A stretch of DNA of 64,000 bases from Micractinium sp. NFX-FRZ (GCA_029339195.1 JAPTJF010000085.1:62001-126000); one strand, 5' to 3'. Positions 47,201 through 57,477 are shown, counted from the first letter of the stretch. Notes: generated by a model from the letters alone, not told the origin. A program made the numbers and translations.

Positions 47201-50200
47201 CAGCAGCGGCGGGAAGCAATGGACGGCACAGCGGGGGAGGCGGTGGATGAGGAGGGGGAGATCAAGACGTGAGTGCTGTGCTATGCCATGCTGTGCCATG
47301 CTGTGCCTTTGCTGTGCTGTGCTGTGACATGCTGTGCAATCCCATGTTTATGGAGCGGGTGCCGTCCCATGTCGGGCTGTACTGTGCCATGCTGTGCGGT
47401 GCCGATCTATTGTACTGTGGCGATGCTGTGGCAAGGTGTTGTACCGTGCCTTGGTGCTCTTTGCCTTGCTGTTTGCACTCGCTGCGTGCTGCACTGCTGT
47501 CCGTTACCCCGTGTGATGTACCCTTGCCGGCTTGCGGCACTAAGCCGCCGTCCCTGCCCCCACATCCTCGCGCTCTGACACGACTCTCAACTGGCCCCAT
47601 TGCGTGCAGTGCGCGGCAGGTCGGGCTGCTGGTCAAGTTGGTTGCAACGGCGATGTTCAGGCTGACAGACTGCAGTGACACGCGGAAGCTTTGGAACCGG
47701 GCAGCAGATGAGATGAATGTACTGCGGGCGGTGCAGGCGGAGAGCTTGTACGCTGTGCAGCAGCTGATGGGGTGAGTGGGGGACAGTTTTGTTTGATTGA
47801 AGTACCTTTACAAGCAGCTGTTGGCTGGGGGCTTGTAGCCAGTGCAGGGGATCATGGGGTGAGCACAGGCCGGCAGCGTGGGGCAGTCTCTCTGGCTTCC
47901 CTGGGCTGCCATGGCTCTGGAGGACGGCTCGATATGGCAGACCGCCGTGCTTCTGGGCGCGCCTGCTTGTGTGTGTGGGACACCACACTGTGCACGCGGC
48001 TGTGCAACAGTCTTTCGCCTCCGCCCCAGGCCACAGTTAACCATGAGGACCATCATGTGTGGGACCACGATGTGTGGGACCGTGATGCCCCCACAACTGT
48101 GCTGCCGCTTCCTTCTTGCGCCGCAGCATGCTGTGGGCGCGCCTGGGCGGCATTTCCTGCCCAGTGGATGGCCTGGTGCGCCTGATGCTGGCCCACGTGC
48201 TGCCGGCTCGGTGGAAGCAGGCCGTCAATGAGGCAACAGGCAAGCAGGACCGGACAATGGGTTAGAGTTGTAGGGCAAACTGTGAGGTGTGGTTTCCTGT
48301 ACCTTGTTCACAGGAGCACAGCGGTGGTGAGGCAACTGGGGAGGATGGGTGGGTGTGCGCTCCAGGCTGCAAGGTCTGCTCTGCCTGCCATCTTGTCTCA
48401 CCCAGCTGTGCTCAGGAATCCTGGATCATGCATGCCATGTCTCATGGTGTCAGTGTCCTCATTGCATTGCACGTTGCATGAGGTCAAGGCTTTGATTAGG
48501 TGATTCAATGATGAATCGTGTGTTTAAGAGTGTACCTTATGTACCAACGTCAGTTATGGTGCCATTTAACAGCATTTCCCTCCCCCTGCAGATGCGGAGC
48601 GGCAGTCTCACATTGCCAAGCTGCTTGAGGAGGACGAGGAGCGGGCGGCAGCAGCGGCGGCGGGGCAAGGCAAGAAGAAGAAGAAGAAGGGGAAGAAGGG
48701 CGGCGCTGGGGGCCAGGCATCAGCGGCAGCGGCGGCGGCAGAGGCGGAGCAGCAGGCTGAGGAGGAGGAGGAGGAAGAGGAGGTAGGAGGGGGAGCAGAG
48801 ATTGATGACCTGGCGCTGCTTGGGCTTGCGCGGCAGCAGCGGGCAGCAGAGCCGCAGCCGCAGATGCCAGCAGGGCAGCATCAGCGGCGGCAGCCACGGC
48901 CGACGTCGGGCCAAGCGGCGGCTGCTGTGGCCGTGGCGGCGCCTGTGGTGGCAGAAGAGAAGGAGGCGGCGTACCAAAGGATGCTGCAGGAGTGGGCAGC
49001 GGCGGAGAAGGAGAGCAAGCGGCAGCAGCAGGTGGGATCGCGGCGAGCCACCGCACCCAGCAGCAGCAGCAGCTACGCGACCGCTGGCAGCCAGCCAGAC
49101 CACCCTGCAGCCGCTCCCAGCGCAGCCAGCAGCCCTTCCAGCAGCCGGCCAACCACTCCTGCCAAGGCAGCGCCTGCTCCTGCGGCGGCGGCAGCGGCGG
49201 ACGCGCCCCCTGACGCTACCACTCAGCCGCCAGCTGAGGGCCGCGCTGAGCCGCACAGCATGGAGGCATTGCTGGCCGCATCTGCCACATTTGACTGGTC
49301 AACGGTCGAGGGTGCTGATGATGAGAGGAGCTGGGGCGGGGCAGCAGCGCAAGAGCAGCCGCAGCAGGAGGAGGCAAGCTGGGAGAGCGCAGCAGCGGCT
49401 CGCAGGGGCGGCCACCAGGCAGCACCTGCCGGCAGCCCGCAGCTAGACCAGCCGCCGTCTTTGCCAGCAGCGGCGGAGAGCAAGGCAGCTGAGGCAGAGC
49501 AGCAGCAGCAGCCGCGAGGCAAGCAGCAGGTGCAGCAGGCGCAGCAGCCGCAGGCGCAGCAGCAGGCAAAGCAGGCGAAGCAGCAGCGCAAGATTGACCC
49601 TTCCAAGCCACGGGTGGTGGGCTGGGACGGCACCTGGATGTGCAAGTGCGGCAAGAAGCACGACGTGCTCAGCGCCTGCAGCACCTGCAAGACGCCCCAG
49701 CCCTGCAGGTGAGACACAGTTATGTGGTTGACTTATAATGTGGCCTGCTGCTGCATCTGGTCCGGGCAGCGCTTTTTTGGCGGGCCCACCGGTGTGCTCC
49801 TGCCTCTGTTGATGTCTTGGATTGCAGCGCTCCTCATGTTGCAGGACAGTTGTCAGGGTCAATATGCCTGCTCTTGGTTGGGTCAATATGCCAGCTCAAA
49901 CGTGCAAGCATTGCCTCCCCAGTTCGTGCTTGATCTGGCTCGCTGCTCTTGCAAGCCTCCTCGTTTGACATTCCTCTTTCTGGACAACTTTATCGAAGTA
50001 ACCCTCTTCATTTGACACTTTCGTCACTGTGCTTGCCTTGCTGCAGAGTGCACCTTCAAACGGCACAAGAGTGCACCTTCAAATGGCACAATAATTAATG
50101 TCTCACGTTTCTGGTTCCACCCCCCCCCCCCCACACACACACACACACACACAGGAACTACCTCAAGAAGGGCTGCGACAAGACCTGCAAGTACCCGCAC

Positions 50201-52073
50201 CCCCAGTTTGCGCTCGAACCGCCCGAGGGCCCGCCGCCCAGCATGCGCCAGCGCGACGTGCTGGTGGCCAACCCAAGGGCGCTGCCGGCAGACAAGCAGG
50301 CTGTGCGGGTGAGCCCCGCTGAGGCAGTGTTCTCCTTGCTGTGGTGTCCTGTGGTGGGAGCCGGTGCGCGTGAGGCCGGGCTGCCTTGTTGGGCTGTGCT
50401 GCCTTGGCGGCCTGCGTGCAGCCCCGCCCGGCCTGCTGGTTGGTGCAGCGGGCCGTGTTCATTAGACCCGTCAGCAGCTTGCCTGGGCGGTGGCTTGCTG
50501 CGCACTGCTGGCTGCTCAGCCCGGCACAGCGCCTGTGCAACTGCCCTGCACCTCCTGTGCGGCTTATGAAGCCCACTCCCCTGCATTGCATCCCCGGCGC
50601 CTGCCACAGGACGAGGGCGAGTGGCGCGTGCGTGTGGTGACCTGGAAGGGCGACTGGGTGTGCCTGTGCGAGCGGCGCCACCTCATGCAGCACGGATGCG
50701 ACGAGTGCGGCTACCCGGGGCCCTGCAGGTGCGCTGCTGCGCTGTCCTGTGCGCTTCTGTGTGCTGCTGCGCTTTGCTGTGCTGTGCTGTGCGTTGCTGT
50801 GTGCTGCTGCGCTGTGGCTGCTGCGCTGTGCACTGTGGCTGCTGCGCTGTGCTGGCTGCATCTGAGGACATGGTGTCCAATTGACAAGGGCATCTTGAGC
50901 CTGCCGAGTTCGTGGCCTCCTGAGCTATTGCGGTCCTCCCACCCATGCCACACTGCCCTGGTGCAGAGACTGGCTGCGCGGCAGCTGCAAGCTCAGCGGC
51001 TGCAGGTTCCCCCACCCGCCCTTTGACCTCCCGCCCGGCCCCATGCCACCCGCCGACCTACGCGTGGTCAACCTGAAGCACGACTCCCCCCAGTGGAGCG
51101 GGTTGCCGCCCTCTGGGGACCGCTCGGCGCAGCACAAGCCGGCGGCAGCACGGCGCCGCACGGCGGGCGGGGTCCAGGACTCTGCAGCCTCATCAGAGGC
51201 GGGCGCCAGCTCAGCAGGGCGCTCGCAGTCGCGGCAGGCGCTACTCGAGGCGGTGCCGCCTGCGGTGATGCAGGCGTTGGCGGGGCAGCTGGGAGTGGAG
51301 GTGGGAGATCTGGAGGCACTGATGTCAGCTGATGAGCTGGCACTGGCGCTGGAGCAGATGCAGCAGCAGATGGCGGAGGAGGAGCAGCAGCGGGACCAAC
51401 GGCAGCGGGGCCAGCAGCAGCAGCAGCAGCAGGCGGCCCCGCTGCTGCCGGTCGCGCCCGGCCGCGGCCAGGAGCCCGCTGCGCCCACCGCGCATGGCCA
51501 GCAGCAGCCGCCAGCCGGTGGTGGCCAGGCTGGCGCCGCCGCCGCCGTAAGCCCCTTCCGGGTCATCAACAGCGCGGGCCACTGGGTGTGCGGCTGCGGC
51601 TTCACCAACGCTAGGGGGCATCGGTCTCGCTGCAGAGGGGGCAAGGGCTGCAGGCAGTTGGCACCGTGCAAGTGAGTGGCAGCAGCATCCTGGAGATCGT
51701 TGGGACCTTTACTGGAGGAGGCTGATGCACAGTTGACACAATTTCAACCAGCCTATCCTGTGGCTGTTGTTGTCTGCCTCGCCTGCCATGGCACAGCCTG
51801 CACTGGTGTCATCACCCGCTTGCCCTGTGCCCTCACATGCCCCTTTCCCCCCACTCACACCGCTACACCTTCCTAATGCACTGCACCCCGTGCAGGAAGT
51901 GGCTGCGGGGCACATGCACAGAGGCCAGCTGTCCATACCCACACCCTCCGTTTGACCCGGCAGGCGACTGGGGCCCGCTGCCAAAGCAGGACACCCTGGC
52001 GGTGCTGTGGGAGGGAGCGCCGCGCTGGAGGCCCGCGCCCCCACAGCCGCCGCCACGGTCCCAGCAGCAGCAG

Positions 52074-52104
<31 letters not shown>

Positions 52105-55100
52105 TTCTGCCCCAGTCTCTGGGCTGGAACCCTATGGGGACGTCCGTGGGCCCAGCCGCCGTGGCCGCTGCGCTGCAGGGAGGCACGCAGCAGCAGGTGG
52201 GCATGCAGCAGCCGCCGGCCTTTGGCGCGGCGGCGTCTGCGGCAGGCTGGGGCGTGGCGGCAGCAGCAGGCAGTGGGGCAGCAGAGGCGGAGGAGACTGA
52301 GGAGGTGGACGAGCTGCTGCGGGTAAGGATAGGTTGTTGGTTTGTTTGGTGTAGTAATGTTGAGCTAGGTGTACTTCGATGGTTGGATAGTTGGACAGCT
52401 AGGTATAGGCTAGATTAACGACTTGTGACGATTAGTGCTGATGAGCTAGCTGGTGTGGTGGACAATGAGCTGTCAGGCGGGCTTGACAATGGAAAGTCTG
52501 TATTTTCTAGTGGTGTTTGCAGGGGCACACGGCCGCTTCAAGTGCATTGCATGTACTTTGCCTCGCACTGCACTTCCCACTGCCTTGTATCTCTCCGCTG
52601 TGCACCGATCTCACAGAGCACAGCAGGGCTACCTAGCTGGTTTCTAGCGGAAATGGGTTTGCTTTGCTTGACGCCCCAGCTTGACATGACTGCCTTTCCC
52701 AATCATCACTCCCCAACCTGACTCGACTGTCGTGATAAGATGACGCTTCACGCCGCAACATGACGTGATTGCCCTTTCCCAACTTGACTTCACTCCTCAA
52801 CTTGAATAAACTGCCTTCCCCAAGTTGACTCTGACTCCCCACTTCACCCACCCCTCCCACTCCGATCAATGTACACCGGCACCCAACCCCACTCTGTACT
52901 CTCGTCACCCGTGCTTGACATGAGGCACATGCACTGACAGTACCCTGACTTGACTTCGCTCCCCTTCCCTCACCTGTCACCCCTGCCTCGAACACAGATC
53001 ATGGGCGTGAGCGACGGCGGCCCGGCGCCCGGCTGGCAGGAGGGCGCCAATGGTGCGGCCCACGGCCTGGGCTCCAGCCTGGCCGCCCCTGGCCTGCGCA
53101 ACGAGACGGGCGAGTACAACTGCTTCCTCAACGTCATCATCCAGTGCCTCTGGCGCTGCACAGTCTTCCGCGACCAGGTGGGCAGCGAGTCGCTCTCTGT
53201 TTGGGGTGCCAGGGCCAGGCCAGGCTGCTGGGTGTCCAAGCTTGCCTCCCTTTCCTGCTGTCTTGCCTGCCGCTAGCTTCAAGCTGGCATTTGGTGACCA
53301 TCTGTGGCAGTTGTGTGGCAGGCAGGCTGGTTTGCAGGCCGTTGCCTGGGTGCAGATCCGGTGCTCCTGTGTCATTCACACTCTGGACTGGTCTCTCTAC
53401 TCTGCATTTCAATCAATTTACGTTTTGCTCAATTAATGACTCTGATCTCCTGGAAATGGTACTCGTCTTTTTCGGGGGATGTTAAGGTAATCGTTCCTCC
53501 AGATTTGATTCGCTTTGCTGAAACCAGACATTTCCTCTACTGGAGAGTACTCTACAAGCACAAGCGGTCGTGCTCACCACCCCACCCGCTTCCTCCCCCT
53601 GGCCACAGATCATGAGGTGGGGGCCCGAGGCGTGCAGCCGCGAGCGCGTGGTGGCAGCCCTGTACTGCCTGTTCAGAGACTTCATGGCTGAGGAGGCGCA
53701 GCGGCAGCAGGGTGGCCTGCTGACGGGCACAGCCGCCCGCCGGGCGGCCATCAATCCGTCGGAGCTGCGGCAGGCGCTGTCGGTGCTGCCGGGGCAGCAG
53801 TACCGCGTGGGTGAGCGGGGGGCGTGCTGGGTTGTAGAGTGCAGGGGTGTGGGGGGCCGTGCGAACGATGTGGTGCAGGCACAGTCCACCCCCTGCCAGG
53901 CGACACACCTCATGTCATTAGTGAACTTGACAAACTCTCAGTTCTCAACGCTGTTCCACGAATGCAGTGGCAGAGCTGCTGCAAAAGAAATATGCCAGCT
54001 CCACTTGCCACTCCACGCACGAATGTAGCCAGCCAGCAAGATGAACAGTGCAGCAGAGGTGCTGCCGATCTGTGCCGATGCGTGCTCTTGGTGCCGGTTC
54101 TCGCCCGTCCCCCCTGCAGGCGAGATGGACGACGCGACCGAGGTGCTGCTGACCCCGCTGGTCTGCTCACGCTGCCGGTCACCTGCCTTCCCTCCCTGCA
54201 GGCGAGATGAACGACGCGGCTGAGGTGCTGCTGACCCTGTATGAGCGCACCATGGAGGTGTCGCCCAACGCCAGGACGACGGTGGACGCCATCTTTGGGC
54301 TGCCCGTGCGCGAGGGGGTGCCCTGCGCCAAGTGCGGCAAGAAGACGCACCAGCAGGAGTACACTCAGTACTTTTACAACACGCAGGTGGGGCGGGCAGA
54401 AGGGAAGATTGCGCAAGTTTCTAGACAACATGGGGGTTGGGGGGGAAAGGGAGGATCGGAGCGGACAGACCAGCAGGGTTTTCTCTGCACCAGAAGATCA
54501 AAAGGCAGGTGGCGAAGAAATGTAGCTCGCAAGTGCTTAAGACAAGGCTCGGAGTTGTAAACATGGGAGGCATAGTTTTGTTAGCAGAAGTTCAACACAC
54601 AGGTGGGGAGGGCCCGGGGCGGAGCGGGGCAGGTATTGTATGGCGGGGGGGATGGGATGCATTGCTGAGGCCGGCCGACAGCAGAGCGCCTATGGCTGGG
54701 GACGCCGCTCAAGACCCGGATGAGACAGCATGCAATACTGGGGGCGGTGTTCCTGCTTGGGGCCGCTCGTGCACTTTGCAGCACCTAAGACTGTGCCTAC
54801 TCCCCGCCGCCTGTTCTGTCCTGGCCCGCAGGCCGCGGCGCTGCAGCACGCGCGCAGCTTCCCTGGCGCCCGCACCATGGGCCAGCTGTTCCGCCAGCTG
54901 GAGTCGCAGCACCAAAAGTCGTGCGATGAGGTGAGGTCAACGGTTTTGTGTTGATGGTGGGGAAATGCCAAGGGCCACAACACCAGTAATCTGCGCATTC
55001 AGCGTCCTGTTTGGGTGTTGATTGCCGCCAGGTCAAGACAAGAGCAGGGTGAGTGGTCGCCTGATAAAAAAAAATGAAGAGGTGAAGTTTCCAGGGGTAA

Positions 55101-56361
55101 GCATGGGCGCCTAATAACTAAAGCATTGAGACTCTGAGCACAAGGTTTTCTTGTGCAACATGGTGGTTTATTATATATGGACAGGTCAAGGTCAGATCTG
55201 GGGCAACTCATGGATGCATAACCTGAATTGACTGGACGGCACCTGGACCGGCTGGCCAGCTGGCCACGGTCCTGCAAGACCTCTGCAAGCAGATGCTACG
55301 CCTGCCCCTCCCTCCTGAGCGCTGCCCCGCCCCCTTGCATGCAGGACCTGGGCGGGTGCGTCACCTGTACCAGCGTGGAGTGCACCCTGCAGCACTCTGC
55401 CGCTGCCTGCGCATCCCAGCAGATCCTTTCATTTCGCCTCTGTTTCACCCACCCACTCTTTGCAGGACCTGGGCGGGTGTGGCACCAAGAACAGCGTGGA
55501 GTACAGCCTGCAGCACCTGCCACACGTGTTCACGCTGCAGCTGGCGTGGGAGTCGCACCGGGAGGAGCCGGAGAGCATTGCTGCCACGCTGGCGGCCATT
55601 GACGCACAGGTGAGGCTAGGTGGCGGGTGGTGTGCAGGAGAGGATGGGTCACCATGGGCTGGGGATACCTGCGGGTGGAGAGCAAACACGAAGAGGGGTC
55701 ACGGATTAAATGGGTTTGAGGGTGGCATGTGGTGAAATTGGCCCAGGTTGTGCCAGCTGGCATCAATTGCCGGGAAGAAGAGCATGTTAGTTGGACAGGC
55801 CGTGGCTTGGTGTGGGCGGAGGCGATGAGCACTGATGCCCGCTCGCCTCCCCTTCTTCCCCCTTGGCAAGCATGACCTCGTTCAATTCTGCGCTGCACCC
55901 TCTCACCCCCGCCTTTTCAGCTGTGCTGCCCTTCAAGTCCTCCCACCTTCCTCATGCATCTCACACCGCTCTTCTTTTCCCCCGCCACAAGAAAACCCAT
56001 CTGAGTCCTGTTTATTGCTGGCTCCCCGCCCTCCCTGCGTGCTCGCCGTTCTCACGCCCTCCCCCACCATTTCCCTCCATCTCGTTCCCCTCGAGCGTCA
56101 CAGGTGGACCTTGCCGAGTTCTACTCTGGAGTGCAGCTAGGCCTGGTGCGCTACGACCTGCGCAGCATGGTGTGCTACTACGGCGCCCACTATTCTGCTT
56201 TCGTGTGGGCCGAGGACCTGCACGCCTGGCTCATGTTTGACGATGCCAATGTCAGCCGCGTGGGCAGCTGGGCAGATGTGCGGCACAAGTGCGAGGCAGG
56301 GCGCATCCAGCCATCGGTGCTCTTCTATGAGGCTGTGGTGCCGGGCAACCGGCAGGGCTGA
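32249..56361 (+). CDS. Giant plant-type UCH/USP-related protein with CCCH zinc modules
   Basis: At least 43 exons: 32249-32302, 32582-32719, 32872-33006, 33266-33552, 33871-34060, 34378-34555, 34940-35106, 35324-35500, 35836-35887, 36423-36544, 36964-37137, 37754-37874, 38115-38342, 38803-39467, 39728-39768, 40090-40186, 40706-40861, 41073-41227, 41451-41577, 41947-42024, 42420-42466, 42805-42857, 43092-43112, 43521-43642, 44087-44296, 44635-45015, 45513-45617, 46070-46237, 46484-46643, 47103-47268, 47610-47771, 48127-48239, 48592-49708, 50155-50308, 50610-50728, 50967-51671, 51896-52322, 52998-53177, 53609-53810, 54202-54386, 54832-54930, 55466-55609, 56104-56361. Phases agree throughout, giving about 2,879 residues. 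The N-terminal helical region (RRGQDDASLEKLIQLVEAG; EVELTRSRQQQ then KQEAEERQRALLAQRR) resembles the DUF627/DUF629 part of land-plant UCH-related proteins. The middle is helical, with Ala- and Gln-rich linkers. Three zinc modules follow, then the peptidase-like domain. Weak points: the exon 9 donor (GTCAGG), the exon 27 donor (GCATGC, or GT at 45702), and whether it is one transcript. Confidence 0.75.
33511..33780 (+). repeat. Exon 4 end present in three copies
   Basis: The exon 4 end (about 33490-33546, GACGAGCTG...CTGCACCCCTCCCAGGAG) recurs at about 33641-33675 (GGCTGCACCCCTCGCAGGAG) and, more diverged, at about 33725-33779 (GATGAGCTG...ATGCACCTCGTGCAGGGG). The intron copies still read DELRENNWMHLVQGW-like peptides, echoing the exon's DELRMDHWLHPSQEW. 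They could be fossil or cassette exons. Confidence 0.7.
35937..36113 (+). other. Possible extra poly-Ala exon of the CCCH-USP gene
   Basis: A GCT/GCC/GCA triplet tract (35940-36025) followed by a protein-like reading (CGQRLTRADVIASLLADALL) fits in phase between exons 9 and 10. Splicing from 35887 to 35937 would leave a 49-base intron; the exon would end at a GTGCTG donor. The main model skips it. Its uniform GCT/GCC codons look more like a microsatellite, so confidence is low. Confidence 0.25.
38606..38620 (+). repeat. Interstitial telomere-like heptamers
   Basis: Two tandem TTTAGGG units (plant/Chlorella-type telomere repeat) followed by a partial third, inside an intron of the CCCH-USP gene. 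Two units are too few to imply a telomere relic. Confidence 0.7.
39990..40130 (+). repeat. Duplicated 3' splice-site segment (CCCH-USP exon 16)
   Basis: CCGCAG plus GCGGTACGTGCGCGACTTGT occurs at 39995-40020 and again at 40084-40109, 89 bases apart, and similarity extends through AGCCAGGG. The downstream copy is used in the model because its frame continues. The upstream acceptor is intact, so alternative 3' splicing is possible. Confidence 0.85.
42968..43020 (+). repeat. 11-base minisatellite GTGTGCCCGCA
   Basis: Four to five tandem units of GTGTGCCCGCA in the intron before the 21-base micro-exon. No coding role. Confidence 0.8.
43092..43112 (+). other. 21-base micro-exon of the CCCH-USP gene
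   Basis: Reads GLEDEQN between phase-1 junctions, with TGCACAG before and GTGAGTGG after. Its length is a multiple of three, so it could be skipped without a frameshift. Confidence 0.55.
47275..47345 (+). repeat. CTGTG-type low-complexity tract
   Basis: Runs of TGCTGTG/TGCCATG units in an intron. Similar tracts occur at 50735-50860 and, in the complementary sense, at 4165-4310 and 63190-63360. Confidence 0.6.
49660..51960 (+). other. Three paired zinc modules, each ending in a CCCH finger
   Basis: Each unit has a W-x-C-x-C half (WMCKCGKKHDVLSACSTC, WVCLCERRHLMQHGCDEC, WVCGCGFTNARGHRSRC) followed by PC and a CCCH finger: CRNYLKKGCDKTCKYPH, CRDWLRGSCKLSGCRFPH and CKKWLRGTCTEASCPYPH. These fit C-x7-C-x(3-4)-C-x3-H. 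Fingers two and three continue with P-P-F-D. An intron interrupts every unit in the codon just after the first finger Cys, always phase 2 (exon ends 49708, 50728, 51671). CCCH fingers usually bind RNA; that role is inferred. Confidence 0.85.
50120..50154 (+). repeat. C13(AC)10 tract forming a 3' splice site
   Basis: Thirteen C and ten AC units run directly into the AG of the exon 34 acceptor, so a microsatellite serves as the pyrimidine tract and acceptor. Confidence 0.85.
52660..52975 (+). repeat. Degenerate AACTTGACT-type repeats in an intron
   Basis: At least six diverged copies of a CAACTTGACT...CTGCCTTTCCC unit at 20-45 base spacing in intron 37 of the CCCH-USP gene. They are pyrimidine-rich and non-coding. 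Confidence 0.6.
54112..54235 (+). repeat. Duplicated 3' splice-site segment (CCCH-USP exon 40)
   Basis: CTGCAGGCGAGATG plus a GACGACGCG...GAGGTGCTGCTGACC block occurs from 54114 and again from 54196, 82 bases apart. Only the second copy continues in the conserved frame (LYERTMEVSP). Both acceptors look usable. Confidence 0.85.
55340..55526 (+). repeat. Duplicated 3' splice-site segment (CCCH-USP exon 42)
   Basis: TGCAGGACCTGGGCGGGTG and the following 45 or so bases (AGCGTGGAGT, CCTGCAGCAC) occur at 55340-55405 and 55461-55526, offset 121. The downstream copy has the conserved reading DLGGCGTKNSVEYSLQHLP. The upstream copy reads DLGGCVTCTSVECTLQHS, so it is a plausible alternative or fossil exon start. 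Confidence 0.9.
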
Positions 56362-56939
56362 GCGGCACTGTTGTGGGAGGTGCTTTTGATCGGCTGCCGT
56401 GCAGCGGTAGCAGCCCGCGTGGCGTTCCTTAGCGCAAACTCTGGTAGCTTTCGTCTTCTTGTTTCAAGCTCTCTTTGCTGGCCACATTCTTGTTGCCGTC
56501 TGTCTAATGCCATGTTGCTGCTTACAAATACCTTGTGAACCATACCGTCAGAAGCAGGGTTCAAGCAGGGTTCAGGGTCTACCTGCCAGGCTGCATGCTG
56601 TTGGGGCTTGCGCCGCTGCCACTGCAAGTGCTCTCAGGGAGCATCAGGTGAAACTGGCGAGGACGAGGGCCAGGTGGAGCAGAGCAAACAAGAACGAGGG
56701 AAGGCTGTGGTGATACGAGTTGCGGAGCATAGTGGAGCAGCAGCGGTTAGGCTAGGAGGCGTCGAAAGCAAAGTGGGGTGGCCAAATGACTGCCCTGCCA
56801 TCACATAAAACAGAGCCGCATCCCAGCAAATGCACCGCGCCAAGCAGGGTCAGCCAGGTAGCCTCAGGCGCTACACAGCCGCCACCAGAAGCACCCAATT
56901 TTCTCCGATCTTGCCGGACACGCTGCTGTCCCTCTGGGC
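56362..56939. other. Convergent 3' region
   Basis: This interval lies between the stop of the CCCH-USP gene (+) and the stop of the small coiled-coil gene (-), so it should be two 3' UTRs. A minus-strand TGTAA (plus 56522-56526) lies about 415 bases past the small gene's stop. No clear motif was seen for the plus gene and no coding signal. Confidence 0.45.
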
Positions 56940-57477
56940 TCAGGGAGTGGGACCAAGGTGAGGGATGGGCCCAGATGAGGAGTGGGGGCTGCCGCCGCCG
57001 CTGGCGCCGCCCAGCGCAGCTGCCACCTGTGGCAAAAAGCGGGCAGGGGGCGTCGAGGATGTTCAGCAGGAGGGGCAGGAGGGGCGCAGGGTGATTGTAA
57101 GCAGCCTCAGCTGCCGGAGTCTCTCCAACCAGCCCGCAGCACTCGATAACACCGCACCTGGGTGCTGTCCACGCCCGCCGCCTTGCAGAGCGCCAACAGC
57201 CGCTCAATCTGCAGGTCCTGCCGCTGGACCTGCAGTTTCCGCCGCTGGATCTCCTCTTCACGAGCCCTAATGGCCAGCGCCAGACTCTCAGATTTCTACG
57301 GTGGCCAGGGATGGGCGGGAGCGGAGCGCAGAGTCGGGCGGCCAGGGCAGCAGGGGGCGGGGGCGGCGGGCGGCGGCCCATCTAGCGGCCAGAGGGGCGG
57401 TATTCAGCCGCTAGATGGGCGCTGCCGGTCATTGACTGACTCACCTGCTGCAGTATGTTGTCCCCGCCGTCCTCCAT
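56940..57477 (-). CDS. Small coiled-coil protein, 85 residues
   Basis: Exons (minus): 57477-57445, 57295-57158, 57026-56940. All junctions are phase 0, with good GT-AG sites. The protein starts MEDGGDNILQQ, continues with a charged heptad-like helix (LAIRAREEEIQRRKLQVQRQ) and ends in a Gly/Ser/Pro tail after VAAALGGASGGG. There is no signal or membrane segment. The helix suggests a dimerising adaptor or subunit, but no family is recognised. It starts 240 bases from the divergent gene at 57718. Its size and architecture resemble small BLOC-type or kinetochore-type coiled-coil subunits only in a general way. Confidence 0.7.

Larger units (their letters stand above)
52998..56361 (+). other. USP/UCH-related peptidase domain
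   Basis: Six exons encode about 355 residues. The Cys box reads GLRNETGEYNCFLNVIIQ (Cys codon 53121-53123). A C-x-x-C element VPCAKCGKK lies at the centre. The His box reads VCYYGAHYSAF (His codon 56188-56190), followed by WLMFDD (Asp codon 56239-56241) and GSWADV. These match land-plant UCH-related proteins, which are often listed as inactive. Here Cys, His and Asp are all present, so activity cannot be excluded. Confidence 0.88.

Noticed and set aside
48508..49446. Arg-rich plus-strand frames in the 48.5-49.5 kb region
   Set aside because: They are out-of-frame readings of the Glu/Gln/Ala-rich exon 33 of the CCCH-USP gene.
52998..56361. PAN2-type deadenylase identity for the peptidase-like domain
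   Set aside because: There is no WD40 or exonuclease domain, and the central C-x-x-C and His boxes match the plant UCH-related group.
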